Of a stretch of 64,000 bases of DNA, positions 1 through 8,679 are shown one piece after another. Location of the stretch: assembly GCF_002887595.1 (NCBI RefSeq), contig NZ_PEBU01000001.1, forward strand, positions 124,001 through 188,000. The letters run 5' to 3'. The DNA comes from Bowmanella denitrificans. GTDB lineage: Bacteria > Pseudomonadota > Gammaproteobacteria > Enterobacterales > Alteromonadaceae. The notes under the pieces are model-generated. The model did not search any database. It had not been told where the DNA came from and worked only from the letters and a program-made list of their open reading frames with translations. How positions within the stretch are numbered: position 1 is the stretch's first letter; every line of letters begins with the position of its first letter. A program made the translations under genes and the position numbers.

Positions 1-471
1 CTGTACGACGACACCGACACCCTGGTGATGATTCGCTACACCTACCCGCAGCAAAAACTGGGTACGCCTTTTGGCGGGGGCAACAACTTAACCCGCAACT
101 TTGCCCTGAAATTTGTTGGTGCGGCTGACGTAACCAACGTCACCATACCCGCCGAAAGCTGGCAGTTTGACGTGTCGGCCTATGTGTTTGAACGCCTGGA
201 CTGGACCGAGATAAACACCAATACCGTCGCTAAAGAAGGCCACCGTTACCGCTTAATGCAGCCGCTTACCCTGACGATTCCGCAGGGGTTAACCAAAAGC
301 ATTTACGTGGTGTGCGACGCACAAAGCGGAATGGGTATTGCCTCGCCTGGTTACCTGCAAGTCGCCACTGGCATTATCCGCACTCGTCGGGGCAACTACA
401 GCCAGGTGCAACTGACCCGCCGTGAGCTGACCTGGCGCATTGACTTTGTAAACGGAGTACCAACCCTATGA
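1..471 (+). CDS. Phage structural protein, 5' end outside window
   Basis: The frame is open from base 1, and the codons before the first possible start (GTG at 25) read naturally into the protein, so the gene probably begins upstream of the window. The visible part is about 156 residues, rich in aromatic and beta-type sequence, without a membrane segment or a motif I recognise. It ends in a 4-base ATGA overlap with the next gene, so the two are translationally coupled. Its place at the head of a tail/fibre gene run suggests a virion structural or fibre-assembly protein. I cannot name the family. Confidence 0.7.
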   Translation: MYDDTDTLVMIRYTYPQQKLGTPFGGGNNLTRNFALKFVGAADVTNVTIPAESWQFDVSAYVFERLDWTEINTNTVAKEGHRYRLMQPLTLTIPQGLTKSIYVVCDAQSGMGIASPGYLQVATGIIRTRRGNYSQVQLTRRELTWRIDFVNGVPTL

Positions 472-1682
472 GCACGATAAGAGACACCGCACTACTGGGG
501 GGCAGCGAACTGGGTGTAATTGTGCCTTCTGTGCTAAAAGACCAATTCATGCTGCGAACAGGCCGAGAATACCTGCTGGCAGATTACCCAGATGCCACAG
601 GCTTACCTAACGGCTTAATGCCCGTTGCCATAGCAAGAGAAATGCCATTTATAAGCCCACTTTCAACCAAGCAAGGGATATACGTGGGGCGAGGCGGGCA
701 GTTTTTAGCGCAAGTAAGCAAAACAAGTACAACCGCCAGGTTACAAATAAGCGTTAACGGGGGCGATAACTGGACTCAGCATAGTGCGCCAGCCACATTC
801 GACATAAACAGCCACTGGAAGTTTGCCCTGGCAGCAGATGGACTAACCATATTCGCTTGGTGGTTTAACAACATTAATGGCCAAACGCACGTTGCTAATT
901 TGATTAGTTATGACAATGGCGCAACGTTTGTACAAGGGGTGCATACCGCCTTAGCGGCTGTGCCTGGGGCATTGTATAGCGGCAGCACCGTATTGGCAGC
1001 GGCATTTAGTGCAGACAGCCAGGTCATGTACGTAGTGGATGGCTATCTGGGCTTATTGAAGGCTGTTCGGACTGCGGGGGAGTTCAGCTCGTTTACTGTA
1101 CTGAATGACCCTAAAAACTTTGGTGCAAGCAACCACAACTACCCCATTCAGCTTTATGTATTGGATGACATAAGCCCGGCAGACCCGGCTTATGGAAACA
1201 TTGTGTTTGTTCACGAAAACGGGGTTATTACCTGGGATGCCGCAGGCAATGTGATTGCAGACGAAGTGGCCACAAATGGCGGGCCAAGCGGCAGACTGGG
1301 TACGCACATTGTTAGCAAAAAACTGTATACAACAGATGGCGGCATAACTGTGCGGTATCACGGTCAGAGTGCTGGCGTGATATGCAAGACAGAAGCGAAC
1401 GATCTGCATGACCTGCTGATTGAAAATAACCGAGTGTTAGTGGCGTTCTGGCAGGACAATGAACTACGTGACAACGGCTCGTTTAACGATTCGTTTGCAG
1501 GTAGAAAGATTCAGGAAATACATGGTTCTATTGATGGTTCACCAAGTGTAACACTGCAATTCGAAAACGGTGATTATGCCTTGCTAGCCCCGATAGCTAA
1601 GGACCCCGCAAAGTTCTACATACCAGAAGTAAGCAGCCCTGTTGGGCCGCGCGGCGAGTCACTGGCAATGGTGAGGGTATAA
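468..1682 (+). CDS. Probable tail fibre protein with Asp-box (BNR-like) repeats
   Basis: A 404-residue protein. Two segments fit the sialidase Asp-box pattern S-x-D-x-G-x-T-W/F: one near residue 95 (SVNGGDNW) and a cleaner one near residue 146 (SYDNGATF). They suggest a beta-propeller fibre that contacts a surface glycan. The start ATG overlaps the previous stop by four bases. Bases 480-1640 look more A/T-rich and less biased in codon use than the neighbours, which suggests a fibre module swapped between phages. A catalytic sialidase role is not supported, because I do not see the arginine triad. Confidence 0.65.
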   Translation: MSTIRDTALLGGSELGVIVPSVLKDQFMLRTGREYLLADYPDATGLPNGLMPVAIAREMPFISPLSTKQGIYVGRGGQFLAQVSKTSTTARLQISVNGGDNWTQHSAPATFDINSHWKFALAADGLTIFAWWFNNINGQTHVANLISYDNGATFVQGVHTALAAVPGALYSGSTVLAAAFSADSQVMYVVDGYLGLLKAVRTAGEFSSFTVLNDPKNFGASNHNYPIQLYVLDDISPADPAYGNIVFVHENGVITWDAAGNVIADEVATNGGPSGRLGTHIVSKKLYTTDGGITVRYHGQSAGVICKTEANDLHDLLIENNRVLVAFWQDNELRDNGSFNDSFAGRKIQEIHGSIDGSPSVTLQFENGDYALLAPIAKDPAKFYIPEVSSPVGPRGESLAMVRV

Positions 1683-1684
1683 CG

Positions 1685-2164
1685 ATGCAAGGCTACCTAA
1701 TAGACATAAACGGTTACTTCTTGCGCGAAGTTACACTGACTAAAGGCGAATCTGTACCCGCCAGAGTAGTCACTATTGCCCCCATGCAAGCAACCGGTGA
1801 ACTGACGCCACGGTGGATGGGTAACGGCTGGCAACTGGCCTCCAAGACACAAGCGCAACCCGCCCCCGAGCCAACACCAAAACCACAACCGGCCCCAAAC
1901 ACCAAGTTGCACAAGGCGTGGTTTAAAGAGCGGTTGATTCCCTTTGCCGAAGATATTAAAGCCGCCCGCCAGGCCGATGCCACGGTGGACTTGTATTTCT
2001 CCATTCTGGACGAATACAAAGTGGTGGATGTGACCTGGCATAAAACCATAGCTATGTTGCAAGACGCAGAAGCCAGGGTAAAAGCTGTGGTGCCTGAAAG
2101 CACGATATCAGCAGCAGGTTTATTGCTGCCACAGCAACCAAACGAAGTGTTTTACGAGGTATAG
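1685..2164 (+). CDS. Hypothetical phage protein with Pro/Gln-rich linker
   Basis: A 159-residue protein that starts two bases after the preceding stop. An N-terminal part of about 55 residues is followed by a Pro/Ala/Gln/Lys-rich linker around residues 58-75, then a helical C-terminal part of about 80 residues. The layout (fibre gene followed by a small protein with a helical tail) resembles phage tail-fibre assembly or chaperone proteins. That is a positional inference only; I do not recognise the family. Confidence 0.6.
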   Translation: MQGYLIDINGYFLREVTLTKGESVPARVVTIAPMQATGELTPRWMGNGWQLASKTQAQPAPEPTPKPQPAPNTKLHKAWFKERLIPFAEDIKAARQADATVDLYFSILDEYKVVDVTWHKTIAMLQDAEARVKAVVPESTISAAGLLLPQQPNEVFYEV

Positions 2165-2166
2165 CA

Positions 2167-2556
2167 ATGCAAGTCATCTATTGCCGCAACCACCACCCGC
2201 TGAGCTTTCTGATCCGCGCCTTTACCTGGTCGCGCTGGAGCCATTGCGGGGTGGTGATTGGGCAAGACGTGATTCACGCCACCGCCAAACACGGCGTAAT
2301 TCGCCAGAGCCTGGCCGAAGTGCAGCGCCAGTACCCCAGCCACGAAATGCGCTTTATGCCAGGCGATGCCAGAACGGCACTGCAATACCTGGGCGCTGGT
2401 TACGACTGGGGCGGCGTGTTTGGCGTGCGCTGGGGCCTGTGGAACCAGCCAGATAAATGGTTCTGCTCTGAACTGGTAGCCCAGTGCAGCGGCCTGTTTA
2501 ACAACAGCCGCATTAGCCGGGTAACCCCAGAACACTGCTACATGGTGAGCCAATGA
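2167..2556 (+). CDS. Permuted papain-like (NlpC/P60-like) peptidase of phage tail module
   Basis: A 129-residue protein. The HCGVVIGQDVIHA stretch near residues 26-38 and the WFCSELVAQC stretch near residues 98-107 match circularly permuted NlpC/P60 (YiiX-like) cysteine peptidases. In these the His comes first and the catalytic Cys follows in an F/W-C-S-E-L-V context. In phage tails such enzymes cleave peptidoglycan cross-links or mature tail proteins. There is no signal peptide, which fits a virion or cytoplasmic protein. It overlaps the next gene by four bases. Confidence 0.7.
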   Translation: MQVIYCRNHHPLSFLIRAFTWSRWSHCGVVIGQDVIHATAKHGVIRQSLAEVQRQYPSHEMRFMPGDARTALQYLGAGYDWGGVFGVRWGLWNQPDKWFCSELVAQCSGLFNNSRISRVTPEHCYMVSQ

Positions 2557-2831
2557 AAATAGTAGAACGCCGCATACCCTGGTTTAGCCGCGCCGTAATG
2601 GTGTGCGACGACAACGGCAAGCCGCTATTTGGCTGTATTGTCAGCCCCAAAGGGTGGTGGTGGCGCATCGCCTGGATATGGCAAGGCTGCGGCCAGTTAA
2701 AGCGACGCACTAGCACAACATTAAAGCAGCACCTGCGCGAAAAAAACTACCACTACGCCGACTTTGAACGGTTAGACGACGGCACGCTGATTCAGCACCG
2801 TATTAGTATTAAAAGGGGGCCGAAGTGTTAG
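2553..2831 (+). CDS. Small hypothetical phage protein
   Basis: A 92-residue basic protein with many Trp and Arg residues (a W-W-W-R cluster near residue 32) and no recognised domain. It is coupled to the peptidase gene upstream (ATGA overlap) and to the GTG-starting gene downstream. It could be a small tail-associated or membrane-proximal protein. Existence is supported by coding-like codon use and by overlaps on both sides; function is unknown. Confidence 0.55.
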   Translation: MKIVERRIPWFSRAVMVCDDNGKPLFGCIVSPKGWWWRIAWIWQGCGQLKRRTSTTLKQHLREKNYHYADFERLDDGTLIQHRISIKRGPKC

Positions 2832-3988
2832 CCTACGCCTCTGCCCAGGGAAAGCCGATTTATGCAGGCCGATTTGCCCCCACATTTGTGCCCGACTGGC
2901 TCCCCCAGCCTGACCACTGGGGCACTGTGCCACTGGTGACCACATTGGCCGCGCTTGACCCGGCACTAGACCCATCTTTAAACCCAAACTATCCAGATCC
3001 TCCAGAGTATGCGGCGTGGGGCCACTTTGGCAAAAAAGTTGGCACGTGGAACGGCCTATGCCACAGCGACTACAAGATTATTGATCCGCTCAGTGGGGGG
3101 CATGCAGACTGGGCGGGCAACGACAATCATGAGCTGGATTTGCTCACAAACACTCCTGGCTGGCTGCGTTTAAATCCCCCAAGTGGGTGGGACGGCACGG
3201 TTATTACCAACGATGGCCAGGAGGCCACCGGTTTGTATAGTGATGGCAGGCCCCGGCCACCCCATAGCTACAATGCACCGGTGTATATACCAGGTGTTGG
3301 CCCGGCGTTAGGTGTGCAGGGTAAAACCGCCCACAGTGGACAGCATGGCACTAACAACTTCATACAGTTTAACCACGCCGGAAACATGATCCAGTTTGGC
3401 CCGGCTGCTACTGGAATTGGTACATCAATTGGCCAGGGTTGCTGCTACGACCCAACCCGCAATGCTATATGGAGTCGCGGCTCAGGCACTGGCCGCATTG
3501 GCCGAACTAATCTGGCTGACCTGACGTTTACAACGGCGGGGCCACTCAATACCGGCGCTGCCTACAACTCGCTAACGTACATCCCAGGCCATGATGTTAT
3601 CGCCTGGATCAGCCCCTACGCGGCTAACAAGCTGATGGTATTTGACCCGGTGACCAACGCATTAACTGAGCCGCAGGTTAACGGCTCATGGATAGGTATA
3701 CCGGTTAATGGCCAACAAAACCCAGAGTGGGTGCAAGGCCGCTTGTGCATGTGGGATAACAGCACTGACACCACGTTGATCAACACACTCACGCCAACAG
3801 GCGACCCACGCACCGATCCTTGGCAGATAGCGCAACTGCCGGTAGCGGCAGGTAATAGTGTAGTGCCAACGGTGCGTGACGAAAACGGCACGTACGGCCG
3901 CTTTGGATGGCTGTCGCGTCTGGGCATCTTTTACCTGATTAACGACATCAACACCGTATACACGTTCCGCCCGAGTTGGAGTAGCTAA
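2825..3988 (+). CDS. Beta-propeller-like phage tail/fibre protein
   Basis: A 387-residue protein. The best start is GTG at 2825, seven bases inside the end of the previous gene and preceded by a strong AAGGGGG ribosome site. Repeating blocks of a Gly/Asp-rich turn followed by a beta-like stretch (for example GGHADWAGNDNHELDL near residue 95 and later conserved W/G spacing) suggest a Kelch or galactose-oxidase-like propeller. It has no signal peptide. Its position between a peptidase and an adhesin-like gene fits a tail fibre or receptor-binding protein. The fold assignment is by eye and tentative. Confidence 0.6.
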   Translation: MLAYASAQGKPIYAGRFAPTFVPDWLPQPDHWGTVPLVTTLAALDPALDPSLNPNYPDPPEYAAWGHFGKKVGTWNGLCHSDYKIIDPLSGGHADWAGNDNHELDLLTNTPGWLRLNPPSGWDGTVITNDGQEATGLYSDGRPRPPHSYNAPVYIPGVGPALGVQGKTAHSGQHGTNNFIQFNHAGNMIQFGPAATGIGTSIGQGCCYDPTRNAIWSRGSGTGRIGRTNLADLTFTTAGPLNTGAAYNSLTYIPGHDVIAWISPYAANKLMVFDPVTNALTEPQVNGSWIGIPVNGQQNPEWVQGRLCMWDNSTDTTLINTLTPTGDPRTDPWQIAQLPVAAGNSVVPTVRDENGTYGRFGWLSRLGIFYLINDINTVYTFRPSWSS

Positions 3989-5466
3989 TGTCACGATTAT
4001 TAATGGGCGCTAACAGCCTGATTACTATTGCCGACAGCGCAGAGCTGGACTTACAAGTCAGCACAGGCTGGACAGTGGTACTGCGCGGGCAGGTTACCCC
4101 AACTGGGGCACAAAAGACCCTATTTGCCGTTGATGAAGGGGCGTTCCTGGCCAAGTACATGGAACTGCAAATTACGGCTGTAGGGCTTCTGAAGGGCATT
4201 ATAAAAAGTGACAACGGCACCCAGCGCACTTGGGAATTGCAAACGCCAGGCGTTCCAGCCCCAAGTGAAGACATGGTTTATTTTATTGGCTGCTCAACCA
4301 GTGGCATCCCTACGATTGGATTTTGTCAGCCAGGTAATAGCGTTGTTAAACAGGGCGGAAGTAGCGGCCTTGACAATATATCTGGCGGCCCCTGGTACAT
4401 AGGCGCAAACCGTGAAATCGTCGGCGGCCAGTTAGATGGCGACTCGGTAGAAAGTTTTGGTATTGCCAGTACGATGCTATCAGACGCTCAAATCCAAGCT
4501 ATTGCCAATGGTGCATCAATGGGCAGCGTATTTGCCGGTGCCGTTAACCGCTGGTATCCGTGCGAAGAGGGCAGCGGGACGTTTGTTGAGGACATTGGCG
4601 GCGAAGAAACAGAGCGAGGAACATTAAGCGGCACAATTGCTTGGGACGGTGAGCCGACGCCTATTCCAGTATCATTAACCGCTACAATCCCTGCCCAGCC
4701 CGCTCAAATTGGCACGCCCTACAGTTTAGATCTGGCTACCTATTTCGCGGGCAACCAAACACCGTTTAGCTACGCCCTCACCGCTGGTAGTTTACCGTCA
4801 GGCCTGAGCCTGGCGGGTAGCGTGATATCGGGCACGCCCACTGCCGCTGGACCCTATTCCGGCATCGTCATCACTTCAACAGACAGTGCCGAAAACACCG
4901 CAGACACTAACGCGATCAGTTTTACGGTCGCCGCCGCAGCCCCACCACCAACTGGTACGCCTGTTATTGATTCTGTTACACCTGGCACCCATACGGTATC
5001 GGTTGACTATAGCTATGCAGAGGCCGATGCCACCGGGTTTGATATACGCATTAACGGCGGCGCGGCCATTGATGTGGGCGTGGATGACCCGGCGGGTATT
5101 ACTGGCCTAACCCCGGACACACAGTACACAGTTGAGGTGCGCGCCTATAACGATGTGGGCGACGGTGCGTGGTCAGCCCCAACCCAGTTCACCACGCAGG
5201 CCGCTGTTGCAACCGCCAGTTTAGCTTTTACCCGCGCCCTGGTCCTTAATAACGGCACGCCAAGGGCGAACGAAACAGGCATAACAGTTGATGTTCAGGA
5301 TGTCACCTCTGGCCAGCTTGTGCTGCGTACAAACGGGCACACTACCAACGCCCAGGGCATTCCTGCCTCTATAGCATCAGCAAATCTGCAGGCCGCTGTG
5401 CAATATCGAGTAGTGGCGCTGATGAGCGACGGCAGCGAGTGCGTATTCAGGGAGACAGCCCAGTGA
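3988..5466 (+). CDS. Adhesin-like tail protein: lectin-like, Ig-like and FN3 domains
   Basis: A 492-residue protein that starts at the TAATG junction with the preceding gene. In order: an N-terminal region of about 220 residues resembling a LamG/concanavalin-type fold; a putative-Ig (He_PIG-type) domain near 230-312 with the G-S-L-P-S-G-L-S-L and I-S-G-T-P-T-A-A-G signatures; a fibronectin type III domain near 320-402 (TGLTPDTQYTVEVRAYN); and a C-terminal beta domain. Such modular adhesin strings are common on phage tail tips and fibres. Target binding is inferred. Confidence 0.7.
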   Translation: MSRLLMGANSLITIADSAELDLQVSTGWTVVLRGQVTPTGAQKTLFAVDEGAFLAKYMELQITAVGLLKGIIKSDNGTQRTWELQTPGVPAPSEDMVYFIGCSTSGIPTIGFCQPGNSVVKQGGSSGLDNISGGPWYIGANREIVGGQLDGDSVESFGIASTMLSDAQIQAIANGASMGSVFAGAVNRWYPCEEGSGTFVEDIGGEETERGTLSGTIAWDGEPTPIPVSLTATIPAQPAQIGTPYSLDLATYFAGNQTPFSYALTAGSLPSGLSLAGSVISGTPTAAGPYSGIVITSTDSAENTADTNAISFTVAAAAPPPTGTPVIDSVTPGTHTVSVDYSYAEADATGFDIRINGGAAIDVGVDDPAGITGLTPDTQYTVEVRAYNDVGDGAWSAPTQFTTQAAVATASLAFTRALVLNNGTPRANETGITVDVQDVTSGQLVLRTNGHTTNAQGIPASIASANLQAAVQYRVVALMSDGSECVFRETAQ

Positions 5467-6062
5467 TCCGGTGTGATGTTCCGCTAATCCCCGGTGCTAT
5501 CGTCTGCGGAGTGCCAGGCCTGGGCATACCCGGTAGTCAAATCCCAGGCGACGGCGAGCACGGCCCCTCTGCGCTATACAGTGCAGTGAGCCTGCCAACA
5601 GATGCTGACGCCCAGTTTAGGGCACTGGTTACCCAATGGCCTGAAAACGGCAGTCTATTCATGTACGAAGATGGTTCGTTTGTTTACGTGCCAATAGCAA
5701 ACGACCAATCAGATAGCGCGGTCATTGAGCGGTACAAAAATGGGCATTTGTTAGATTCTCAGGCTATTCAACTTACCGTTGGTTCGGAACCAGGCGAAGA
5801 CGAAGAGCACGTATTTACCGGCACAGCCAGCCTGGCCTTAGGTGCCGCCGCCAGCTTGCAGAAACAAGCCAACCTGGCTGGCAACATGCCCCTGGCCTTA
5901 AACAGCCAGGCGCAGCAAAGCAAACAAATCACGTTTTTGGGCGCACTGCCACTGCAACTTGGCTTAAACGCCACGCTGATTAACCCAGACCAGCAAGGCC
6001 GCTATACAGCCCGCTTTGACGGCCTGCTGCATAAACCAAGATTTGACGGGGTGCTGCAATGA
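5463..6062 (+). CDS. Hypothetical phage structural protein
   Basis: I prefer the GTG at 5463, which overlaps the previous stop (GTGA) and has an AGGGAG ribosome site seven bases upstream, over the GTG at 5439. This gives 199 residues. The middle reads like a beta-sandwich repeat (a D-G-S-F-V-Y-V-P turn near residue 67). The C-terminal half is Ala/Leu/Gln-rich with loosely repeated segments near residues 122-175. It ends with a near-repeat, FDGLLHKPRFDGVLQ. Probably a virion fibre or baseplate component; family not recognised. Confidence 0.55.
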   Translation: MIRCDVPLIPGAIVCGVPGLGIPGSQIPGDGEHGPSALYSAVSLPTDADAQFRALVTQWPENGSLFMYEDGSFVYVPIANDQSDSAVIERYKNGHLLDSQAIQLTVGSEPGEDEEHVFTGTASLALGAAASLQKQANLAGNMPLALNSQAQQSKQITFLGALPLQLGLNATLINPDQQGRYTARFDGLLHKPRFDGVLQ

Positions 6063-6394
6063 GACTGGGCAATTACTACCAATACAGCGACAACATTTTT
6101 CCCACCGCCGTGTATGAGCCAGACGGCGAGGACAAGGTTTTAGTACCGGCATACCAGTTCAGCCATGCCGAATTTGTTATGACCGACATGGCCGGTAATG
6201 TGCTGATCACCAAACAACTAGGCGACGGCATAACCGTAGTGGGCGACGAGTTTGTGACCCACCTGGACGACGCCGAAATGACCATGCAAGGCCCGGTGCG
6301 CCACCAGTTTGTGGTGTACGACGCCGCAGGCAACCGCCTGCCGCCCGTGTTTATGGGCAAAGAAAAAGTTAACCCAACGTCAAGAGGTGCATAA
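6059..6394 (+). CDS. Small phage protein (baseplate/tail-like)
   Basis: A 111-residue protein that begins in an ATGA overlap with the upstream gene and ends in a TAATG overlap with the next. The sequence is beta-rich: a short tyrosine-rich N-terminus, then alternating hydrophobic strands and acidic turns. It resembles small beta-sandwich baseplate attachment domains of phages only in general character. Function unknown. Confidence 0.55.
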   Translation: MRLGNYYQYSDNIFPTAVYEPDGEDKVLVPAYQFSHAEFVMTDMAGNVLITKQLGDGITVVGDEFVTHLDDAEMTMQGPVRHQFVVYDAAGNRLPPVFMGKEKVNPTSRGA

Positions 6395-6729
6395 TGCCAT
6401 ATTCAATAGCAGCCAAGAACGAAGCCGCCAACGGCGTTGCTGTAAACCTGTTAAAACTGCACAGCGGCGACCCGGGCGCGGCAGGTACAACCAACGCCAT
6501 AGCCGGGGCCAGTAGCGCCTGCGTATACGGTGCAGCCGCCAACGGTGTGCGCGACCTGGACGAAGAACTGCTAATAACCGTGCCTGCAGGTGCGCAAGTT
6601 AGCCATTACAGCGTGTGGCAAGACACGGCGTTTAAAGGTGCATTTGCGTTTAACAACAGCGAAACCTACACCAACGCAGGCACTGCCCGCATTCCCAGCG
6701 CCCCCATTACGGCAAGTGACGCTGCCTGA
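6394..6729 (+). CDS. Phage tail-associated protein (LKLHSGDPG type)
   Basis: A 111-residue protein. Near residues 19-25 it has L-K-L-H-S-G-D-P-G, followed by a short Ala/Thr loop and a C-terminal half with aromatic strand-turn pairs. This arrangement is familiar from small tail-fibre-type proteins of many siphophages and actinophages (often S-L-H-T-A-D-P-G). It is coupled on both sides by one-base stop/start overlaps. The exact position in the virion is unknown. Confidence 0.6.
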   Translation: MPYSIAAKNEAANGVAVNLLKLHSGDPGAAGTTNAIAGASSACVYGAAANGVRDLDEELLITVPAGAQVSHYSVWQDTAFKGAFAFNNSETYTNAGTARIPSAPITASDAA

Positions 6730-7472
6730 TGACCTGGCAAGCCCTGAGCCTGACCAAGCCAGCCAGCATTACCAGCGCTGCAGCACTGGCAGACCTGCAC
6801 GCACTCGATAACGGCGTGCAAAGTGTGCTGGTGCACCCATACCAGTACGGCGTAGGCGAAGGGCCGGGCATGCCAACTCATTTGGCGTTCCCCAATGCCG
6901 TGAACGCCATGGCCACAAAATTGGCAGAACTAAACGCACCTGCAGCTACCCTGCTGGCCGTAGCAAGCAGCCAGCAAGCCGACTTTGCCAACAAGCTGCA
7001 GGTACTGCTGGACGCAACCAATATCCTGTGGCTATTAACACCCCAGCAGCGCGCCGCCCTGCTGGCCGTGTTGGAACAAGAAAAGTGGATTGGTAAAGAT
7101 GCCAGCACGGTACCAGTGCAAATACGCCAAACCCATACCCTATTGCATATTGGCAAAGTAGCCGAATGCTACCGCGCTAAAGGCAGGCAACTGGCCAAAA
7201 CCGAAGCCGCCCAGTCTATAGACGACATACCCGCAGAACTGGCCGCCTGGCATGCTGCCAAGCAGGCCCACAATGCCGAAGTAGACGCCGCACTGGGCAA
7301 TGTACAAATTGACAGCGCCGACGCCTTAGCCCTAAGCCTGACCGGGGGCGACTTAGGCACCCAACTGCGTGCTGCAGGTGGCCCAGGCCCAGAAAAAAGC
7401 CTGGCCATGATCATGGCCTGGTTTGGCACGGCCGCCGACCTGGCGCCAATCAATGAATTACTGGGGGTGTAA
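6729..7472 (+). CDS. Hypothetical phage protein, helical
   Basis: A 247-residue Ala/Leu-rich protein, largely helical. It has coiled-coil-like stretches near residues 60-150 and a Gly-Pro turn (AAGGPGPEKS) near residue 218. It starts at the TGATG junction with the previous gene. It has no transmembrane segment or recognised catalytic motif. Its position between a fibre-type gene and the hub/spike genes could fit a tail-tip connector; that is inference from order only. Confidence 0.55.
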   Translation: MTWQALSLTKPASITSAAALADLHALDNGVQSVLVHPYQYGVGEGPGMPTHLAFPNAVNAMATKLAELNAPAATLLAVASSQQADFANKLQVLLDATNILWLLTPQQRAALLAVLEQEKWIGKDASTVPVQIRQTHTLLHIGKVAECYRAKGRQLAKTEAAQSIDDIPAELAAWHAAKQAHNAEVDAALGNVQIDSADALALSLTGGDLGTQLRAAGGPGPEKSLAMIMAWFGTAADLAPINELLGV

Positions 7473-8005
7473 TGGCGTTAAAGCTGGTACTGGATGGGCA
7501 GCGCATACCGGGTAACGAAATTACCCTGCAGGTTACCTATACCATTGATTCAGACGATCTCAGCGGCCAGGGCAGCAGCACCGAAGACGCCGAAACCGGC
7601 AACAAAGCCCAGGTGATGCGTGTGCGCCTGAAACTGGACCAGCGCCAGCCGGAAAACCTGAAGCTAATCCACTCTCTGGCCAGCAAACTGGACGAAAACG
7701 GCGCCCGCCACATTTACACCATTGTTAACACCACCGCCGAAGCCATGGGTATTCGCCAGGTAACATTCAGCCAGGAACTGGCCGTGCGCGAAGACGACAC
7801 CACCCGGGTGTGGTTTTGCACCTTTCTGCTAAAAGAACACCGCAGCGTAGCCGAAAAACAGCAAGAGCAGCAAAACGCCAAAGAACTGCCAGAACAGCAA
7901 CAAAGTGCCCAGGGCACGGCGGTGGAAAGCGCAGAAACCCAGCCAGAACTGACTGACAGTGAAAAAATCCTGCAAAGGTTCGAAAACATGTTGGCGGGCA
8001 CATGA
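7472..8005 (+). CDS. Phage baseplate/tail protein
   Basis: A 177-residue protein. Residues 1-125 form a beta-rich domain beginning MALKLVLDGQRIPG, which resembles the start of small baseplate or tail-completion proteins that sit beside hub proteins. Residues 125-177 are Gln/Glu/Ala-rich and probably disordered, ending in a short amphipathic helix. It starts at a TAATG junction and ends in an ATGA overlap with the hub-like gene. Confidence 0.55.
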   Translation: MALKLVLDGQRIPGNEITLQVTYTIDSDDLSGQGSSTEDAETGNKAQVMRVRLKLDQRQPENLKLIHSLASKLDENGARHIYTIVNTTAEAMGIRQVTFSQELAVREDDTTRVWFCTFLLKEHRSVAEKQQEQQNAKELPEQQQSAQGTAVESAETQPELTDSEKILQRFENMLAGT

Positions 8006-8679
8006 AAATCAACAAAAGACTTGTGATTGACGGGCAACTGGTAGATCTGGTTGAAGATAGCCTGACAACGGGCCTGAACGCGCCTGGTAAAGCACGCTTT
8101 GTTATTCAATCAGAACAGAATGTTACCGGATTCGTTGAATATTCCCAGGGATTCGGGCAGCAGCAAAAATTAACCAGAGATTTTACCGGCTTGGTAACCA
8201 CATGCACCGAGCTGGTAAAAGGCAAGTGGTTGGTGATAGCGAGAGAGTTTACCTACGTACTTGAAACCCACATGCCACTGGCGCTTAGGCATGTTGATCT
8301 TGCCCAGGTGCTGGCAGAAATAACCGCAATTGCCGGTATTACCTTTGTGATACCTGACGCCCCTTACACTAAAACCAAACTACCTTACTTTTACCATGTT
8401 GGTTCGGGTCTTCAGGCACTACAGGCCATTGGTGTGGCCTTTTCCATACCTGATTACATATGGCAACAGCAGGGGGACGGCAAGTGCTATGTCGGTGGAT
8501 TTGCTGATTCGTATTGGCAAGGCAAAAACCTGCAAGTGCTACCCAACGAGGTGCAGCGAATTGAAAGCCAACATATGGTAATGCAACTACTGCCGGGCTT
8601 GCGCCCAGGCGTGCAGGTTAATGGCAAGCGCATCACTGAGGTTTCCCACGCTGGCAGCTACACAACGGTGAGGTGGTAA
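8002..8679 (+). CDS. Baseplate hub-like protein (gpD / gp27 type)
   Basis: A 225-residue protein. Its N-terminus (KINKRLVIDGQLVDLVEDS), repeated beta strands and position immediately before a gpV-like spike fit the tail hub proteins of P2/Mu/T4-type machines (gpD, gp44, gp27), which form the ring that carries the spike. Hub proteins are usually longer (over 300 residues), so this is a short version. Codon use is plainer and more A/T-rich than in both neighbours, which hints at mosaic exchange. The name rests on context plus weak resemblance. Confidence 0.5.
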   Translation: MKINKRLVIDGQLVDLVEDSLTTGLNAPGKARFVIQSEQNVTGFVEYSQGFGQQQKLTRDFTGLVTTCTELVKGKWLVIAREFTYVLETHMPLALRHVDLAQVLAEITAIAGITFVIPDAPYTKTKLPYFYHVGSGLQALQAIGVAFSIPDYIWQQQGDGKCYVGGFADSYWQGKNLQVLPNEVQRIESQHMVMQLLPGLRPGVQVNGKRITEVSHAGSYTTVRW

